Shown here piece by piece: positions 11,431-21,354 of a stretch of DNA of 64,000 nucleotides. Source of the DNA: Deefgea piscis (GTDB lineage: Bacteria; Pseudomonadota; Gammaproteobacteria; Burkholderiales; Chitinibacteraceae). Every line of letters begins with the position of its first letter. Position 1 is the stretch's first letter. Under the pieces are notes generated by a model. It saw only the letters and a program-made list of their open reading frames with translations. It was not told the origin of the DNA and ran no database searches. A program made the translations under genes and the position numbers. The stretch is taken from the NCBI RefSeq assembly GCF_019665785.1, contig NZ_CP081149.1, positions 3,511,159 through 3,575,158 of the forward strand. The letters are read 5' to 3'.

Positions 11431-12492
11431 TTAAGCGCCGATCACGCTAGAAATTCTCGACAATGGCAGCACCTCATCGGCCGCCCCCAATTTAATCGCT
11501 TCTTTAGGCATACCAAAAACTACGCAGCTGGTTTCATCTTGGGCGTATGTTCTCCCGCCTGCCTCTTGCATTTCTTTTAAGCCCTTTGCGCCATCATCCC
11601 CCATCCCCGTCATAATCACGCCAATGGCATTGCGGCCGGCAAATTTAGCGCCCGAACGAAATAACACATCCACCGAAGGGCAATGTCGACTCACTAATGG
11701 ACCATCAACGACATCCACCAGATACTGAGCGCCACTGCGCTTAATCATCAAATGCTTGCCGCCAGGCGCGATCAACGCCAAACCCGGCAATAAGCGATCA
11801 CCATGCTTGGCTTCGCGCACATCGATATCGCACAGCTGATCTAAACGCTTGGCAAATGATTCAGTAAAATTAGGTGGCATATGCTGAACAATCGCAATCG
11901 GTGGGCAGGTGCGGGATAATTTTTTTAGCACCTCCTCCAAAGCCTGCGTTCCTCCGGTTGAAGCGCCCAGCAACACAATACGCTCCGTCGTTTGAATCAT
12001 CGCCCCCTGAGTCGGCGGCGCAATCACCACATCAGCTGACAATTTTGGACGAACCACAATCGCCGGCGTGTCGGGTTTGGGTTTTAGCAACGACACTTTG
12101 GCCCTGGCTGCGGCACGAACGGCACTGACCAAACTAGCGGCATCATCCAGTAGCGCTTGCTTTACCCCTAAACTGGATTTGGCCAAAACCTGCACCGCCC
12201 CAGCGCGCAAGGCCTCAATCGCAGTGGCCGATCCTTGCGTGGTGAGCGAGGATAAAACCACCACCGCAGTTGGATGCTCACTCATCAGTTGCTTCAAAAA
12301 AGTAATTCCGTCCATGCGAGGCATTTCAACATCCAGCACCAATACATCTGGCCAATCTTTTTTCATTTTTTCCAGCGCATAAACAGGATCAGGCGCGGAA
12401 TCAACCACGCGAATATCTACAGTTGCATTTAAAACTGCACTGACCACCTGACGAATTACTGCCGAATCATCAACGACCATGACCTTAATCAT
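11431..12492 (-). CDS. cheB: chemotaxis protein-glutamate methylesterase/glutaminase CheB
   Basis: CheB removes methyl groups from chemoreceptors when phosphorylated by CheA, giving adaptation. The receiver domain has [11 protein letters not shown] and the acceptor aspartate in [12 protein letters not shown] (about residue 54). A linker of about 50 residues precedes the esterase domain. The catalytic triad motifs are GASTGG (Ser), QHMPPNF (His) and [11 protein letters not shown] (Asp). At 353 aa it is the usual length. It is separated from cheR by 182 bp of AT-rich DNA, so cheB and the REC-EAL gene may have their own promoter. Confidence 0.96.
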   Translation of the reverse strand: MIKVMVVDDSAVIRQVVSAVLNATVDIRVVDSAPDPVYALEKMKKDWPDVLVLDVEMPRMDGITFLKQLMSEHPTAVVVLSSLTTQGSATAIEALRAGAVQVLAKSSLGVKQALLDDAASLVSAVRAAARAKVSLLKPKPDTPAIVVRPKLSADVVIAPPTQGAMIQTTERIVLLGASTGGTQALEEVLKKLSRTCPPIAIVQHMPPNFTESFAKRLDQLCDIDVREAKHGDRLLPGLALIAPGGKHLMIKRSGAQYLVDVVDGPLVSRHCPSVDVLFRSGAKFAGRNAIGVIMTGMGDDGAKGLKEMQEAGGRTYAQDETSCVVFGMPKEAIKLGAADEVLPLSRISSVIGA

Positions 12493-12674
12493 ATTTTTAT
12501 CCGATAAATATCATAGCAGTTAGTTTTTTTATTACTGCTGTATGTTTAGGGCTAGAATTTGAAAAACTAGAATCAAAAAAAGCAATTTCCAATCAAAAAT
12601 CGCATACGGGATACGGTATAAACACTCAAACAGCAGACTATCAATACTCCTGCAGATACAGGTAAAAATTTTAA
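12493..12674. other. AT-rich spacer between cheR and cheB
   Basis: This 182-bp gap breaks the otherwise tight chemotaxis gene run. It holds no ORF. It may contain the cheB promoter; I see no clear -35/-10 pair. Confidence 0.3.
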
Positions 12675-13481
12675 TTACCCCAGCGATTTATATTGATAAA
12701 CTCCAGGTTGAATTAATTTCAAACCATCATTTAAACCATACAAACTTTCAGAATGACTAACTAATAAAAATGCATTGTTTTTTAATTTTTTAAGCACTCG
12801 ATTTAATATATCCTGCTTACCATCACCATCAAAATAAATCAGTAAATTTCTTAAAAAAATAAAATCAAACAAGCCAATTTCTGGCAATGGTGCGGCCAAA
12901 TTAATTTGTCTAAATCCAACTTTTTTTCTCAGTACTGGCGCAATCAATAATGAGCCATCTTGCTTGCCGACGCCTTTAAGGCAATATTTGCGCATCAATG
13001 TGCTAGGGATGCCATCAGCGCGAGTGAGCGAATAATGCGCGGCTTTGGCTTGCGCAATCACCCGCAAACTAATATCACTTCCGAGTACATGCCAATCGGC
13101 TTGCTCACCGAGCTGATGCGCCAAAATCATCGCGATGCTCCAGATTTCTTCCCCAGTTGATGAGGCAGCGCTCCATACATTGAGCGATCGATTTTTAGGC
13201 CATGCCGCCACTTCATGCTGCATCCAATCAAAGTGCTTGCGCTCGCGAAAGAAAAAAGTCTCGTGTGTGGTCAATAAATCTACCGCAATGGCTTGCTCTT
13301 GCACTTCGTCTGGATCTTGTAACATCCGCAAATACGCTTCGTACGTACTCACTTGCCTTGCGGTTAAACGATTCAATAAGCGCTGCTGCAATAATGTTTT
13401 TTTACTCTCGGGCATATGCATGCCCGATTGCTCGCGCATCCACGCGCTAAAGCGAGCAAAAGTGGCATCATTTAATTGCAT
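12675..13481 (-). CDS. cheR: chemotaxis protein methyltransferase CheR
   Basis: CheR methylates glutamates of chemoreceptors using S-adenosylmethionine. The N-terminal helical domain is followed by a methyltransferase fold with THETFFFRERKHF, the SAM-binding LNVWSAASSTGEE and FDFIFLRNLLIYF. The frame is open to 13691, but that would overlap most of cheW's 3' part. The ATG at 13481 follows GAAGAG at good spacing and gives about 268 aa, the family's length. It overlaps the end of cheW by 14 bp, which suggests translational coupling. Confidence 0.93.
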   Translation of the reverse strand: MQLNDATFARFSAWMREQSGMHMPESKKTLLQQRLLNRLTARQVSTYEAYLRMLQDPDEVQEQAIAVDLLTTHETFFFRERKHFDWMQHEVAAWPKNRSLNVWSAASSTGEEIWSIAMILAHQLGEQADWHVLGSDISLRVIAQAKAAHYSLTRADGIPSTLMRKYCLKGVGKQDGSLLIAPVLRKKVGFRQINLAAPLPEIGLFDFIFLRNLLIYFDGDGKQDILNRVLKKLKNNAFLLVSHSESLYGLNDGLKLIQPGVYQYKSLG

Positions 13482-14064
13482 GAAGCTCTTCATGAGAATG
13501 GCTCTCATCCATTTTTGGCGTTTCCCCATCATGCTCAATGCCTGCCAAAATGGACATTTCCTCAACCGACAATACGCGCGAAATATCCAGCAATACGATA
13601 AAGCGATTATCCACACACGCCATGCCGGAAATAAATTCAGTGCGTAATTTACTGCCAAACTGCGGCGCTCTTTCAATAGCATCCAGCGCAATGGTTAAGA
13701 CTTCATGGACCGCATCGACCAAAACGCCAATCAATTGCGCCGCGTCGGTTTCAGGATCTAAAACTTCAACAATCACCACGCAAGTACGCCGGCCCAGCTC
13801 GGTACGGGCCCGGCCAAAACGCAAAGCTAAATCCGTTACCGGCACCACCGCCCCGCGCAAATTCATCACCCCGCGCAAAAAATCCGGCATCATCGGCACT
13901 TCAGTTAAATATTCGTACTCTAAAATCTCGCGAATCGAGCGAATACCAATCGCAAATGTTTCCCCCCCCAGTTGAAATGAAAGATATTGCTCGGTGCTTT
14001 GCATTTGGACTTCTGCATCACTTTTACCGACCATTTTGTTCATTAATGCGAGCGCCCCCATCAT
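13468..14064 (-). CDS. cheW: chemotaxis coupling protein CheW
   Basis: CheW bridges chemoreceptors and CheA. The CheW fold runs from about residue 22 to 165, with LSFQLGGETFAIGIRSIREI, VMNLRGAVVPVTDL and FISGMACVDNRFIVLLDI. A strong AGGAGATGA precedes the ATG at 14064. At 198 aa it is longer than typical CheW; the extra is a short N-terminal lead and an acidic/His-rich C-terminal tail (DESHSHEEL). It lies between mcp and cheR in the operon. Confidence 0.94.
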   Translation of the reverse strand: MMGALALMNKMVGKSDAEVQMQSTEQYLSFQLGGETFAIGIRSIREILEYEYLTEVPMMPDFLRGVMNLRGAVVPVTDLALRFGRARTELGRRTCVVIVEVLDPETDAAQLIGVLVDAVHEVLTIALDAIERAPQFGSKLRTEFISGMACVDNRFIVLLDISRVLSVEEMSILAGIEHDGETPKMDESHSHEELHAIK

Positions 14065-14074
14065 TCATCTCCTC

Positions 14075-15721
14075 TCAAAAATGGACAAAATCATTTTCAT
14101 CTAAACCCGATGATTGGGTGGCGTGCTGCGCCTGTGATGGTTTTTTACCCATGCCTTTACCCGATGGCACATGGCTGCGGCGGTGGCTGTTGCTATCGAT
14201 TTTGAAAAATGCCATCACATCTTGTAGATTGCCCGCTTGCGAGCTGACTTCTTCAGCCGTAGCGGCCAGCTCTTCACTGGCAGAAGCATTGGATTGCGTC
14301 GAGCAATTAATTTGCTGAACCGCGCTATTGATTTGCCCTACGCCACTGGCTTGTTCATTGGCGGCGGCGGCGATTTCTTGCACTAAATCGGCGGTTTTAG
14401 TACTTGAGCGCACCATTTCATCGAGCAAACTACCGGCGCGCTCAGCCAAAGCGACGCTATTGCTGGCTACTGAGCTAATTTCTTGCGCTGCAACTTGACT
14501 ACGTTCGGCCAATTTACGCACCTCAGCAGCCACCACCGCAAAGCCTTTGCCATGCTCACCGGCACGCGCAGCTTCAATTGCAGCATTAAGGGCCAATAGA
14601 TTAGTTTTGTACGCAATATCATCGACGATGCGAATGCGTTCGGCGATTTTACGCATCGCTTCAACCGTTTCGCGCACCGCAGAGCCGCCCTCAGATGCCT
14701 CACGCGACGCTTTAGTGGCAATACTTTCAGTTAAGCGGGCGTTTTCATTGGTTTGATTAATCGAAGACGTCATTTCTTCAATCGATGATGAGGTTTCCTC
14801 AATACTGGCAGCCGACTCACTCGACGATTGCGACAGGCTTTGTGAGGTACTCGATAGCTGCATTGAAGCGGCAGACATATTGTCGGTATTGCTTTTTACT
14901 TCAACAATAATGCCGCGCAAACGCTCAACCATGGTTCGAATACCATACGCCAAACTGCTTTTATCATTATCACGCACTGCAACATCAATCATTAAATTGC
15001 CTTTTGATAATTCAAACATCAGCGCTTGCACATAATACGGCTCGCCACCCAAGGCGCGGGTAATCGAGCGAATAATCAACCAGCTAATCGCAATTGACAA
15101 TAACAGGGCAATCAAAGCCACCGACATCAATAACCACTTGGTTTTGTCGACACTCTCAGCCGCGTTTTTACCGCCAATCTGACTTAAGCGCGTTTGCTCG
15201 TCGCCCAAATCACGCACCACTTGCAATAAATTGCTCATTGGAATGATGACTTGCGTTAAGACTACTTTTGCTTCATCGGCTTTATTGGCCAAACCTAACA
15301 TTAGAACTTTATCTGCCAACTCAAACGCTGGCGGAACCAGCGCTTTGATTTGATTTTGCACCTCAATTTCTTTGCGCGAATTTTGGCCGTCGTGTTCTTC
15401 CATTGATTTATTAAATGCCGCTTGCGTTTCTAAAAATGCTTTTTTCGCCGCTTGGTATTTTTCTTCAATGCCTTTGAGCTTAGTTTCATCTTCTTCGATC
15501 ACCGCTTGCCGATAAAGCACGCGTATTTCTTGCAGCTGATCCACCATCAAGCCATACAAATCATTGCGAGCAAATTTAACTTTAACAATATCCTCAAGCT
15601 CGTGATTAATTTGTACCAAACCCTGCACCGCCACCGCAACACAGATCAGCAGCATCACCACCAGCGCGCCAAAGCCCAGCCCTAGCCGCATTGCAATGCT
15701 CATATTTTTAGTTGAATTCAT
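14075..15721 (-). CDS. methyl-accepting chemotaxis protein, transmembrane, 4HB-type sensor
   Basis: From the ATG at 15721, preceded by AAGGAG at ideal spacing, the protein is 548 aa. A membrane helix at about 10-32 and a second near 190-212 ([20 protein letters not shown]) frame a periplasmic four-helix-type domain. A HAMP-like segment and the MCP signalling domain follow, with tip [20 protein letters not shown] and [19 protein letters not shown]. Ser/Gln/Glu-rich helices carry likely methylation sites. The frame is open further upstream, but that region overlaps the end of cheA and lacks a start signal. Ligand unknown; position inside the che operon suggests a main receptor. Confidence 0.93.
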   Translation of the reverse strand: MNSTKNMSIAMRLGLGFGALVVMLLICVAVAVQGLVQINHELEDIVKVKFARNDLYGLMVDQLQEIRVLYRQAVIEEDETKLKGIEEKYQAAKKAFLETQAAFNKSMEEHDGQNSRKEIEVQNQIKALVPPAFELADKVLMLGLANKADEAKVVLTQVIIPMSNLLQVVRDLGDEQTRLSQIGGKNAAESVDKTKWLLMSVALIALLLSIAISWLIIRSITRALGGEPYYVQALMFELSKGNLMIDVAVRDNDKSSLAYGIRTMVERLRGIIVEVKSNTDNMSAASMQLSSTSQSLSQSSSESAASIEETSSSIEEMTSSINQTNENARLTESIATKASREASEGGSAVRETVEAMRKIAERIRIVDDIAYKTNLLALNAAIEAARAGEHGKGFAVVAAEVRKLAERSQVAAQEISSVASNSVALAERAGSLLDEMVRSSTKTADLVQEIAAAANEQASGVGQINSAVQQINCSTQSNASASEELAATAEEVSSQAGNLQDVMAFFKIDSNSHRRSHVPSGKGMGKKPSQAQHATQSSGLDENDFVHF

Positions 15722-15758
15722 CGCTTTCTCCTTGGTTCTGCGCTTGCCGCAAACACAA

Positions 15759-17927
15759 TCAAAATGCCAAATGGTTATGGTTGTGGTTATGTATTGCTGA
15801 CCGAGTGGCCAATTCATGATTAAAACTAAAAATCTCAGCATCGCGCAGCGTGACATGCTGAACCAACTCACTGACATCTAAAATCAATGCCACTTGCCCA
15901 TTACCTAAAATCGTCGAGCCACCAATGGCTTTTAAATGCTGAAATAAAGTTCCTAAAGGCTTAATTACCGTTTGAAACTCACCCAATAAAGCATCCACCA
16001 CTAAACCGACTTTTCTTTCATTGGCGCGAATCACCACCACATTCGCTCGCTCAGTTTCTTGATCACTCGACTCCAATTCAAGAAATTGAGATAAGCGCAA
16101 TAAAGGCAATAATTCACCACGTAGATTTAAATGATCCAAACTACCGTCAATTTTTAATTCATCGGGTAATTCAATACATTCGATGACTGATTCCAATGGC
16201 ACCACATACGTGGCATTGCTGCTGCGAACCAAAAAGCCATCAATAATCGCCAAAGTGAGCGGTAATCGAATGCGCAATACCGTACCCACACCAACATCCG
16301 AATCAACCATCACATGACCACGTAGCGCATCGATGCTTTTTTTCACCACATCCATGCCGACCCCGCGCCCTGATAAATTGGTCACTTGATCAGCGGTTGA
16401 AAAACCCGGCTCAAAAATCAGGCTGAATATTTCTTGCTCAGAGAGTTGTGCTTCGGCGCTGACCAAGCCGCGCTCAACCGCTTTAGCTAGGATTTTGTCG
16501 CGGCGTAAGCCGGCGCCGTCATCACTCACCTCGATCATGACGCTGCCAGATTCGTGATACGCATTCAGATAAACAGTGCCATGTATTGGCTTGCCGGCCT
16601 TGATTCTTACCTCTTTGGACTCAATACCATGGTCCATGGCATTCCTAACGATGTGCATTAATGGATCAGAAAGCTTTTCAATCATCGATTTATCGAGCTC
16701 GGTTTCCGCGCCAGTGACTTCCAAATGAATGTCTTTACCCAATTCTTTGGCCACATCTCGCACCACGCGAGGAAAGCGCTGAAACACTTCACCAATTTGC
16801 GCCATCCGCATCGACAACACACCGGCGCGAATTTGCTCGATCAGATTACTCATGCTCAAGCTCCATTCTTGCAAAGCCATCGCACCGTTTTGACTCGCCA
16901 GCAAATTACCTGCGGCACCCGAAATCACCAATTCACCGACTAAATTAATCAAACTATCGAGCTTTTCCGCCTCCACTCGCAAAAAGGTGGTTTCACCGGT
17001 TTTCTCGGTTTTAACTTTTTTACCGCCCCCTTGCTGCGCCGTGGTTTCCAGTGCAGGGCGACTAGGCGCCTCGTCCACGGGCGCTGGTTTTTCTATCGCT
17101 AGCGGAGCGAGCCCTAATTCAACCCACGCCGCATTGATTTTTTCCCACACCTCAGGCTGAATTTGCCCAGTTTGTTGCTGCAAAAACTCGTGCGCCTCGG
17201 CCAATGGGCTAATCAAAACCAGGCTGTCTTCACGCACAAACTCAAATACATCATGTAAGGCGGCGACCGTGGTGTTACCTTCAAAGCGCAGCGCAAACTG
17301 CAGATAATTATGCTCAGGGTCAAAATCAGCAGCGTTTAGCTGCGTATCGATTAATGGTAATACCTTTTCAATCCGACCTTGCCGAGTCAGAAAGCGAAGA
17401 AAACTAGCCGGATCCAAACCATGACGCAGTAAATCAGGACCAAAACCCAGAAAGATTAACCAGCTCAACGAACTGGATTCACAAGTAACGAACTCAATTT
17501 GCGCTTCTTTCACGATCGGCGCGGACGTCGCGATCAGCACTGTTTTAGCCACTTGATAGCACTGTAATTCAGTTAATAATGCAGTGCGATCTTCAATAGA
17601 TGGGATAATTTTCGCATTACTAATGGCATCGACCATGGTTTGCACATAGTCACGACAACGCAGCATGACACTGACTAAAGCTTCATCGAGCTCAATGCTA
17701 CCTTTTCGCAATAAATCGAGTACGTTCTCAACTTCGTGGGTAAATTTAACGATGTCATCGAGCGCAAATAATCCCGCCGAGCCTTTAATGGTATGCATCG
17801 TGCGAAACAGCGCATTGAGCAAATCCATATTGCCTTGGGCATTTTCAGCGTCGAGTAAAATATGCTCCATTTGCTGCAATAGCTGATTGGCTTCATCAAT
17901 GAATGCCTGTAGTCCTTCATCATCCAT
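15759..17927 (-). CDS. cheA: chemotaxis histidine kinase CheA
   Basis: CheA autophosphorylates in response to receptors and passes phosphate to CheY and CheB. The HPt domain is N-terminal, with the phospho-histidine in [11 protein letters not shown] (about residue 45). A middle region of about 180 residues is poorly conserved. The dimerisation and ATPase domains follow, with the N box [24 protein letters not shown] and [11 protein letters not shown]. The C-terminal CheW-like domain starts with [19 protein letters not shown]. The length of 722 aa is normal. Its ATG overlaps the preceding STAS gene by 8 bp. Confidence 0.96.
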   Translation of the reverse strand: MDDEGLQAFIDEANQLLQQMEHILLDAENAQGNMDLLNALFRTMHTIKGSAGLFALDDIVKFTHEVENVLDLLRKGSIELDEALVSVMLRCRDYVQTMVDAISNAKIIPSIEDRTALLTELQCYQVAKTVLIATSAPIVKEAQIEFVTCESSSLSWLIFLGFGPDLLRHGLDPASFLRFLTRQGRIEKVLPLIDTQLNAADFDPEHNYLQFALRFEGNTTVAALHDVFEFVREDSLVLISPLAEAHEFLQQQTGQIQPEVWEKINAAWVELGLAPLAIEKPAPVDEAPSRPALETTAQQGGGKKVKTEKTGETTFLRVEAEKLDSLINLVGELVISGAAGNLLASQNGAMALQEWSLSMSNLIEQIRAGVLSMRMAQIGEVFQRFPRVVRDVAKELGKDIHLEVTGAETELDKSMIEKLSDPLMHIVRNAMDHGIESKEVRIKAGKPIHGTVYLNAYHESGSVMIEVSDDGAGLRRDKILAKAVERGLVSAEAQLSEQEIFSLIFEPGFSTADQVTNLSGRGVGMDVVKKSIDALRGHVMVDSDVGVGTVLRIRLPLTLAIIDGFLVRSSNATYVVPLESVIECIELPDELKIDGSLDHLNLRGELLPLLRLSQFLELESSDQETERANVVVIRANERKVGLVVDALLGEFQTVIKPLGTLFQHLKAIGGSTILGNGQVALILDVSELVQHVTLRDAEIFSFNHELATRSAIHNHNHNHLAF

Positions 17928-18210
17928 TGAGCATCTCCTGATTGGACGCGAATAGGTGATCGCTTAAACCCAGCAAGCTCAGTAGTTCTACCAATTGTGC
18001 AGTCGGTTGCAACAACTGCAGTGGCTGCTGTTGGCGCTCAGCCTCTTGCTTGACCCAAAGTAGTAACTGCACAAAAGCGCAATCGCATTCTTGAATCTGC
18101 TGTAAAGACAAAGACAAACCTTTGCTTTCATTCATGATCGATTTGAGTTGCTGATAAGTGTCACGCACTTGGTAGATGGTTTGTTCGCCGTTCAAAATAA
18201 GTTCAGTCAT
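17920..18210 (-). CDS. STAS-domain protein of the chemotaxis operon
   Basis: This 96-aa protein has the beta-alpha layout and length of a STAS (anti-sigma-factor antagonist-like) domain. IYQVRDTYQQL forms the early strand-helix, and QIQECDCAFVQLLLWVKQ occupies the place of the conserved D(S/T)xG loop, where the phosphorylatable Ser is replaced by Cys-Ala. It lies between cheY and cheA, overlapping cheA by 8 bp. STAS proteins are common in this position in betaproteobacterial and Vibrio che clusters; the exact role is not established here. Confidence 0.8.
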   Translation of the reverse strand: MTELILNGEQTIYQVRDTYQQLKSIMNESKGLSLSLQQIQECDCAFVQLLLWVKQEAERQQQPLQLLQPTAQLVELLSLLGLSDHLFASNQEMLNG

Positions 18211-18263
18211 TGCTGATACACCATTTTGGTTTTATCGAGGGTCACGCCAATTTAAAACGACAT

Positions 18264-18632
18264 TTAAGGCAAAATGAGTTTTTGCACCGCCTCGAGCATT
18301 TGTGCGGGTTGAAATGGCTTGACCACCCAAGCTTTAACGCCAGCAGCACGGCCTTCATTTTTAAGTGTTTCACCCGACTCGGTGGTTAACATAATCACCG
18401 GCGTAAAACGATAATTGGCCAACTGTTTCGCGGCCTTAACAAAACTAATCCCATCCATATTCGGCATATTGACATCCGAAATAATCAGGTTGTATTTACG
18501 GCCATCGAGCTTAGAGAGCGCATCACGACCATCGCAGGCATCTACGACGTCATAACCGGCTTTTTTCAGCGCCATACCGACGGTTTGTCGCATGCTCGAT
18601 GAGTCATCAACAATTAAAATGGTCTTCGCCAT
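18264..18632 (-). CDS. cheY: chemotaxis response regulator CheY
   Basis: A stand-alone receiver domain of 122 aa. It shows the acidic pair in ILIVDDSSSMRQ, the phospho-acceptor in LIISDVNMPNMDG (about residue 53), the Thr in VIMLTTES and the Lys in VVKPFQP. Phospho-CheY would bind the flagellar motor switch. It is the first gene of the che operon, with AAAGGG before the start. No cheZ or cheD is present in the cluster. Confidence 0.93.
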   Translation of the reverse strand: MAKTILIVDDSSSMRQTVGMALKKAGYDVVDACDGRDALSKLDGRKYNLIISDVNMPNMDGISFVKAAKQLANYRFTPVIMLTTESGETLKNEGRAAGVKAWVVKPFQPAQMLEAVQKLILP

Positions 18633-18689
18633 GCGATACCCTTTGCCTAAAGTGCCACTAACTCGGGAGTTGATACACAGCTATCAAAT

Positions 18690-18718
18690 TAGCTTACTTT
18701 TTGCTTATCGCAAGCTGA
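18690..18718 (-). promoter_or_regulatory. possible sigma-70-type promoter of the che operon
   Basis: On the minus strand TTGCGA and TAATTT are separated by about 16 bases, roughly 60-85 bases upstream of cheY. This is pattern matching only; no sigma-28 flagellar-type promoter was evident. Confidence 0.3.
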
Positions 18719-18824
18719 AACACAAACCACAAATAATCTGAGGTTTTTCGACTTAAAGAGCAAAATAGGCGGGGCAACAACAAGAGAATGCGACAGCAAG
18801 CCGCAAGCAGATCAAACGACGAAG

Positions 18825-18874
18825 GGACGCAATCGTGCGTCCTCGGAGAGATAGGCGGGAAGCAGTGTCCCGCC
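18825..18874 (-). terminator. two hairpins following hemF
   Basis: GGACGCA/TGCGTCC (18825-18842) and GGCGGGA/TCCCGCC (18854-18874) lie directly after the hemF stop. Neither has a good T-run in the leftward direction, so termination is only likely. Confidence 0.45.
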
Positions 18875-18882
18875 ATTTTGAT

Positions 18883-19791
18883 TTATGCCAGCCAGTGCTG
18901 AATCGGTAAAAAATCGCTTAATAAGGCGGCTTCTGGCGAGCCCGCTTCAGGATGATAATCATAACGCCACGCCGCCATGGGTGGCATCGACATTAAAATT
19001 GATTCGGTGCGGCCACCCGACTGCAAGCCAAATAAAGTGCCACGATCCCAAACCAGATTAAATTCAACATAACGGCCACGGCGATAAGCTTGCCAATCGC
19101 GTTCACGCTGGCCGTATTCCAAATCACGGCGACGCGCCACAATCGGCGTGTAGGCTGGTAAAAAGGCGTCGCCCACCGATTGCATCATGGCAAAGCTTTG
19201 CGCAAAGCCCAGCTCAGAAAAATCATCAAAGAAAATCCCACCAATGCCGCGTGCTTCTTGACGATGTTTTAAATAAAAATACCGGTCACACCAATCTTTA
19301 AAACGTGGGTATAAATCGCTGCCAAAGTCCGCTAACGCTTGATGACACGTTTGATGAAAATGCGACGCATCTTCGCGGTGGCCATAATACGGCGTTAAAT
19401 CCATACCACCACCAAACCAAAATACCGGCTCAGCGTCACTACCTGCAGCTGGCTGCGCGATAAAAAACCGCACATTCATATGCACCGTTGGAATATACGG
19501 ATTACGCGGATGGAGCACCAATGAAACGCCCATTGCCTCCCAAGCACAGCCAGCAAGTTCGGGCCGATGCGCGCTGGCTGACGGCGGTAAAGTTGCGCCC
19601 AATACATGCGAGAAATTCACGCCACCACGCTCAAAAACCGCGCCGTTTTCGATCACTCGGCTAATGCCGCCACCCCCTTCTGGGCGCTGCCAACGATCGG
19701 TTTGAAAACAGCAGCCATCGATGTTTTCTAATGTCGCTACGATATTTTGTTGCAACGTCAGTAGGTATTCTTTTACTGCAGTGATATTCAT
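18883..19791 (-). CDS. hemF: oxygen-dependent coproporphyrinogen III oxidase
   Basis: HemF oxidatively decarboxylates coproporphyrinogen III to protoporphyrinogen IX in heme synthesis, using O2. The whole family pattern is visible: [20 protein letters not shown] near residue 38, [32 protein letters not shown] and [20 protein letters not shown]. At 302 aa it is full length. It is a single gene between panD and the che operon and belongs with hemA further right in function, though not in the same operon. Confidence 0.97.
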   Translation of the reverse strand: MNITAVKEYLLTLQQNIVATLENIDGCCFQTDRWQRPEGGGGISRVIENGAVFERGGVNFSHVLGATLPPSASAHRPELAGCAWEAMGVSLVLHPRNPYIPTVHMNVRFFIAQPAAGSDAEPVFWFGGGMDLTPYYGHREDASHFHQTCHQALADFGSDLYPRFKDWCDRYFYLKHRQEARGIGGIFFDDFSELGFAQSFAMMQSVGDAFLPAYTPIVARRRDLEYGQRERDWQAYRRGRYVEFNLVWDRGTLFGLQSGGRTESILMSMPPMAAWRYDYHPEAGSPEAALLSDFLPIQHWLA

Positions 19792-19846
19792 TCCATCATT
19801 CCTTCATTGAGCTGACGAGCATTATTATTTAGCAAAACAAGCACAT

Positions 19847-19884
19847 AAAAAAATCCCCTTTGGCAACACCGGCTAAAGGGGATT
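19847..19884 (-). terminator. intrinsic terminator of panD
   Basis: Read leftward, AATCCCCTTT pairs with AAAGGGGATT over a loop of about 13 bases and is followed by a run of T. It lies 50 bp after the panD stop. Confidence 0.85.
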
Positions 19885-19934
19885 GGGCCATGAAAGGCAA
19901 GTCGGCAGCGATTTAGTCCGCGGCCAAATTGCGA

Positions 19935-20315
19935 TCAAAGCTGCTGCGTTGGAATCGCATTTTTGCTATGCGTCATTTGATTATTGTTATCAACATAAAT
20001 CAACGATGGTTTATGGTCAGCCAATTCGCTGTCGTCGTAATCGGCAAAAGTTGCAATGATCAATAAATCACCCACTTGTGCATGGCGTGCTGCAGAGCCA
20101 TTCACTGAAATAATCCCCGAACCACGTTGGCCTTTAATGGCATACGTCGAGAAGCGTGAGCCGTTATTGATATTCCAAATATCAATGGCTTCATATTCAC
20201 GAATGTTGGCGGCATCGAGTAGATTTTCATCAATCGCGCACGAACCTTCATAATGCAGTTCGGCGTGCGTTGCCGTTACACGGTGCAGTTTGGATTTGAG
20301 CATATTGCGTTGCAT
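19935..20315 (-). CDS. panD: aspartate 1-decarboxylase precursor
   Basis: PanD makes beta-alanine from aspartate for pantothenate and CoA. It is made as a proenzyme that cleaves itself between Gly24 and Ser25, seen here in YEGSCAID; the new Ser becomes the pyruvoyl cofactor. The N-terminal [12 protein letters not shown] and [12 protein letters not shown] are family hallmarks. At 126 aa it is of normal length. GGGAGAAAACC before the ATG supports the start. It is monocistronic. Confidence 0.95.
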   Translation of the reverse strand: MQRNMLKSKLHRVTATHAELHYEGSCAIDENLLDAANIREYEAIDIWNINNGSRFSTYAIKGQRGSGIISVNGSAARHAQVGDLLIIATFADYDDSELADHKPSLIYVDNNNQMTHSKNAIPTQQL

Positions 20316-20522
20316 GGTTTTCTCCCGCGCTGCAGGTCATACCGAAAGGGTGGACCAAGTGCCCTAAACAGAGCGTTCACTTAAGCGCATTTCAAATAGG
20401 GCTCGATTATAAATTGCATTGGCGAAAATGCCCAATGTAAGTAGTAAAGCAAAAACTTTCTGATCGCCCTGTCTCACGCTGCCCCACTGATGGTCTGACA
20501 GTGACTGAGCGCCCAGAATCAA

Positions 20523-21122
20523 TTAGGCTTTGGCGCGATAAATCAAACAACCATCGAGCAAAAATTCACCTTCGCCCACTTGAGCGTTGGGGGCGATGCG
20601 TTCAAAGTCAAACCGTTGTCCATCGAGTAACAACCAAGCCGGAATCGCTTTTTCATTAAAACGCCCTAGCGCCTCTTCGGAACGCACGATATCGCGAGCT
20701 TTCACTTGTGCGCTTCTGGCTTGCTGGCGGGCGATTTCGGCGGCGTCTTCCATCGCATCACGCACTTCAGGCAATGGCGTAATACCGCCACGATTGAACG
20801 TAGCTTGAGCGCTCACTTCACCTTTTTGCACCGGCAAAGCGCGTAAATACAAATTAAATAGCACACGCGGCAAAACCACCCGCTTAACTTGTTTATCGGG
20901 GTTAATCACACACGCCACGCCAAAGTTTTCGCTGCACTTTGGGCACTGCGCTGTCGCGGCAATGGCAATATGGTTTTCTACCAAACGCGCAATGCCATTC
21001 ATTTGTTTGGCGTCGAGCATCGTGCCACAACGAACACAGGGCTTAGAGAATTGCTTTACTTGATTACCATTGGCAAACTTCAACGGTAAAAAATCACTGA
21101 GCCGGCGGTTAGGCTGCATCAT
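20523..21122 (-). CDS. conserved hypothetical protein with two CxxC motifs
   Basis: A 199-aa soluble protein. CVRC (about residue 29) and CPKC (about 60) could form one zinc site. The middle (PLPEVRDAMEDAAEIARQQA) is a helical, charged region, and the C-terminus is beta-like (GEFLLDGCLIYRA). I do not recognise a named family. AAGGAAT precedes two adjacent ATG codons, so the start may be 21122 or 21119. It is a single leftward gene, between panD and the RNase II-family gene. Confidence 0.7.
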   Translation of the reverse strand: MMQPNRRLSDFLPLKFANGNQVKQFSKPCVRCGTMLDAKQMNGIARLVENHIAIAATAQCPKCSENFGVACVINPDKQVKRVVLPRVLFNLYLRALPVQKGEVSAQATFNRGGITPLPEVRDAMEDAAEIARQQARSAQVKARDIVRSEEALGRFNEKAIPAWLLLDGQRFDFERIAPNAQVGEGEFLLDGCLIYRAKA

Positions 21123-21354
21123 TATTCCTTGTGAGTAGGCGTTTAATTCTTAAACGCGGCCACGAAATTCATGTATTCCAAATCATCAACGCCGCGATCA
21201 TTCACGGCACTGAAGTCAATTTAACAGTACTCGTGCAAAAGTTTGATGGCAAGTAATAGAAAGCCCATCAAATATTATTGTAAAGCGACCACCCGTTTGG
21301 GCCTAATCAGCGCAAACGGCAGAGCGAGCCTGATGCTCGCTCGGTGACTGCGCC

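Noticed and set aside
13135..13647. 170-aa antisense ORF across cheR and cheW
   Set aside because: It is a shadow of two well-supported genes on the other strand.
18694..18876. 60-aa ORF between cheY and hemF
   Set aside because: It spans two hairpins and a proposed promoter and has no ribosome-binding site.
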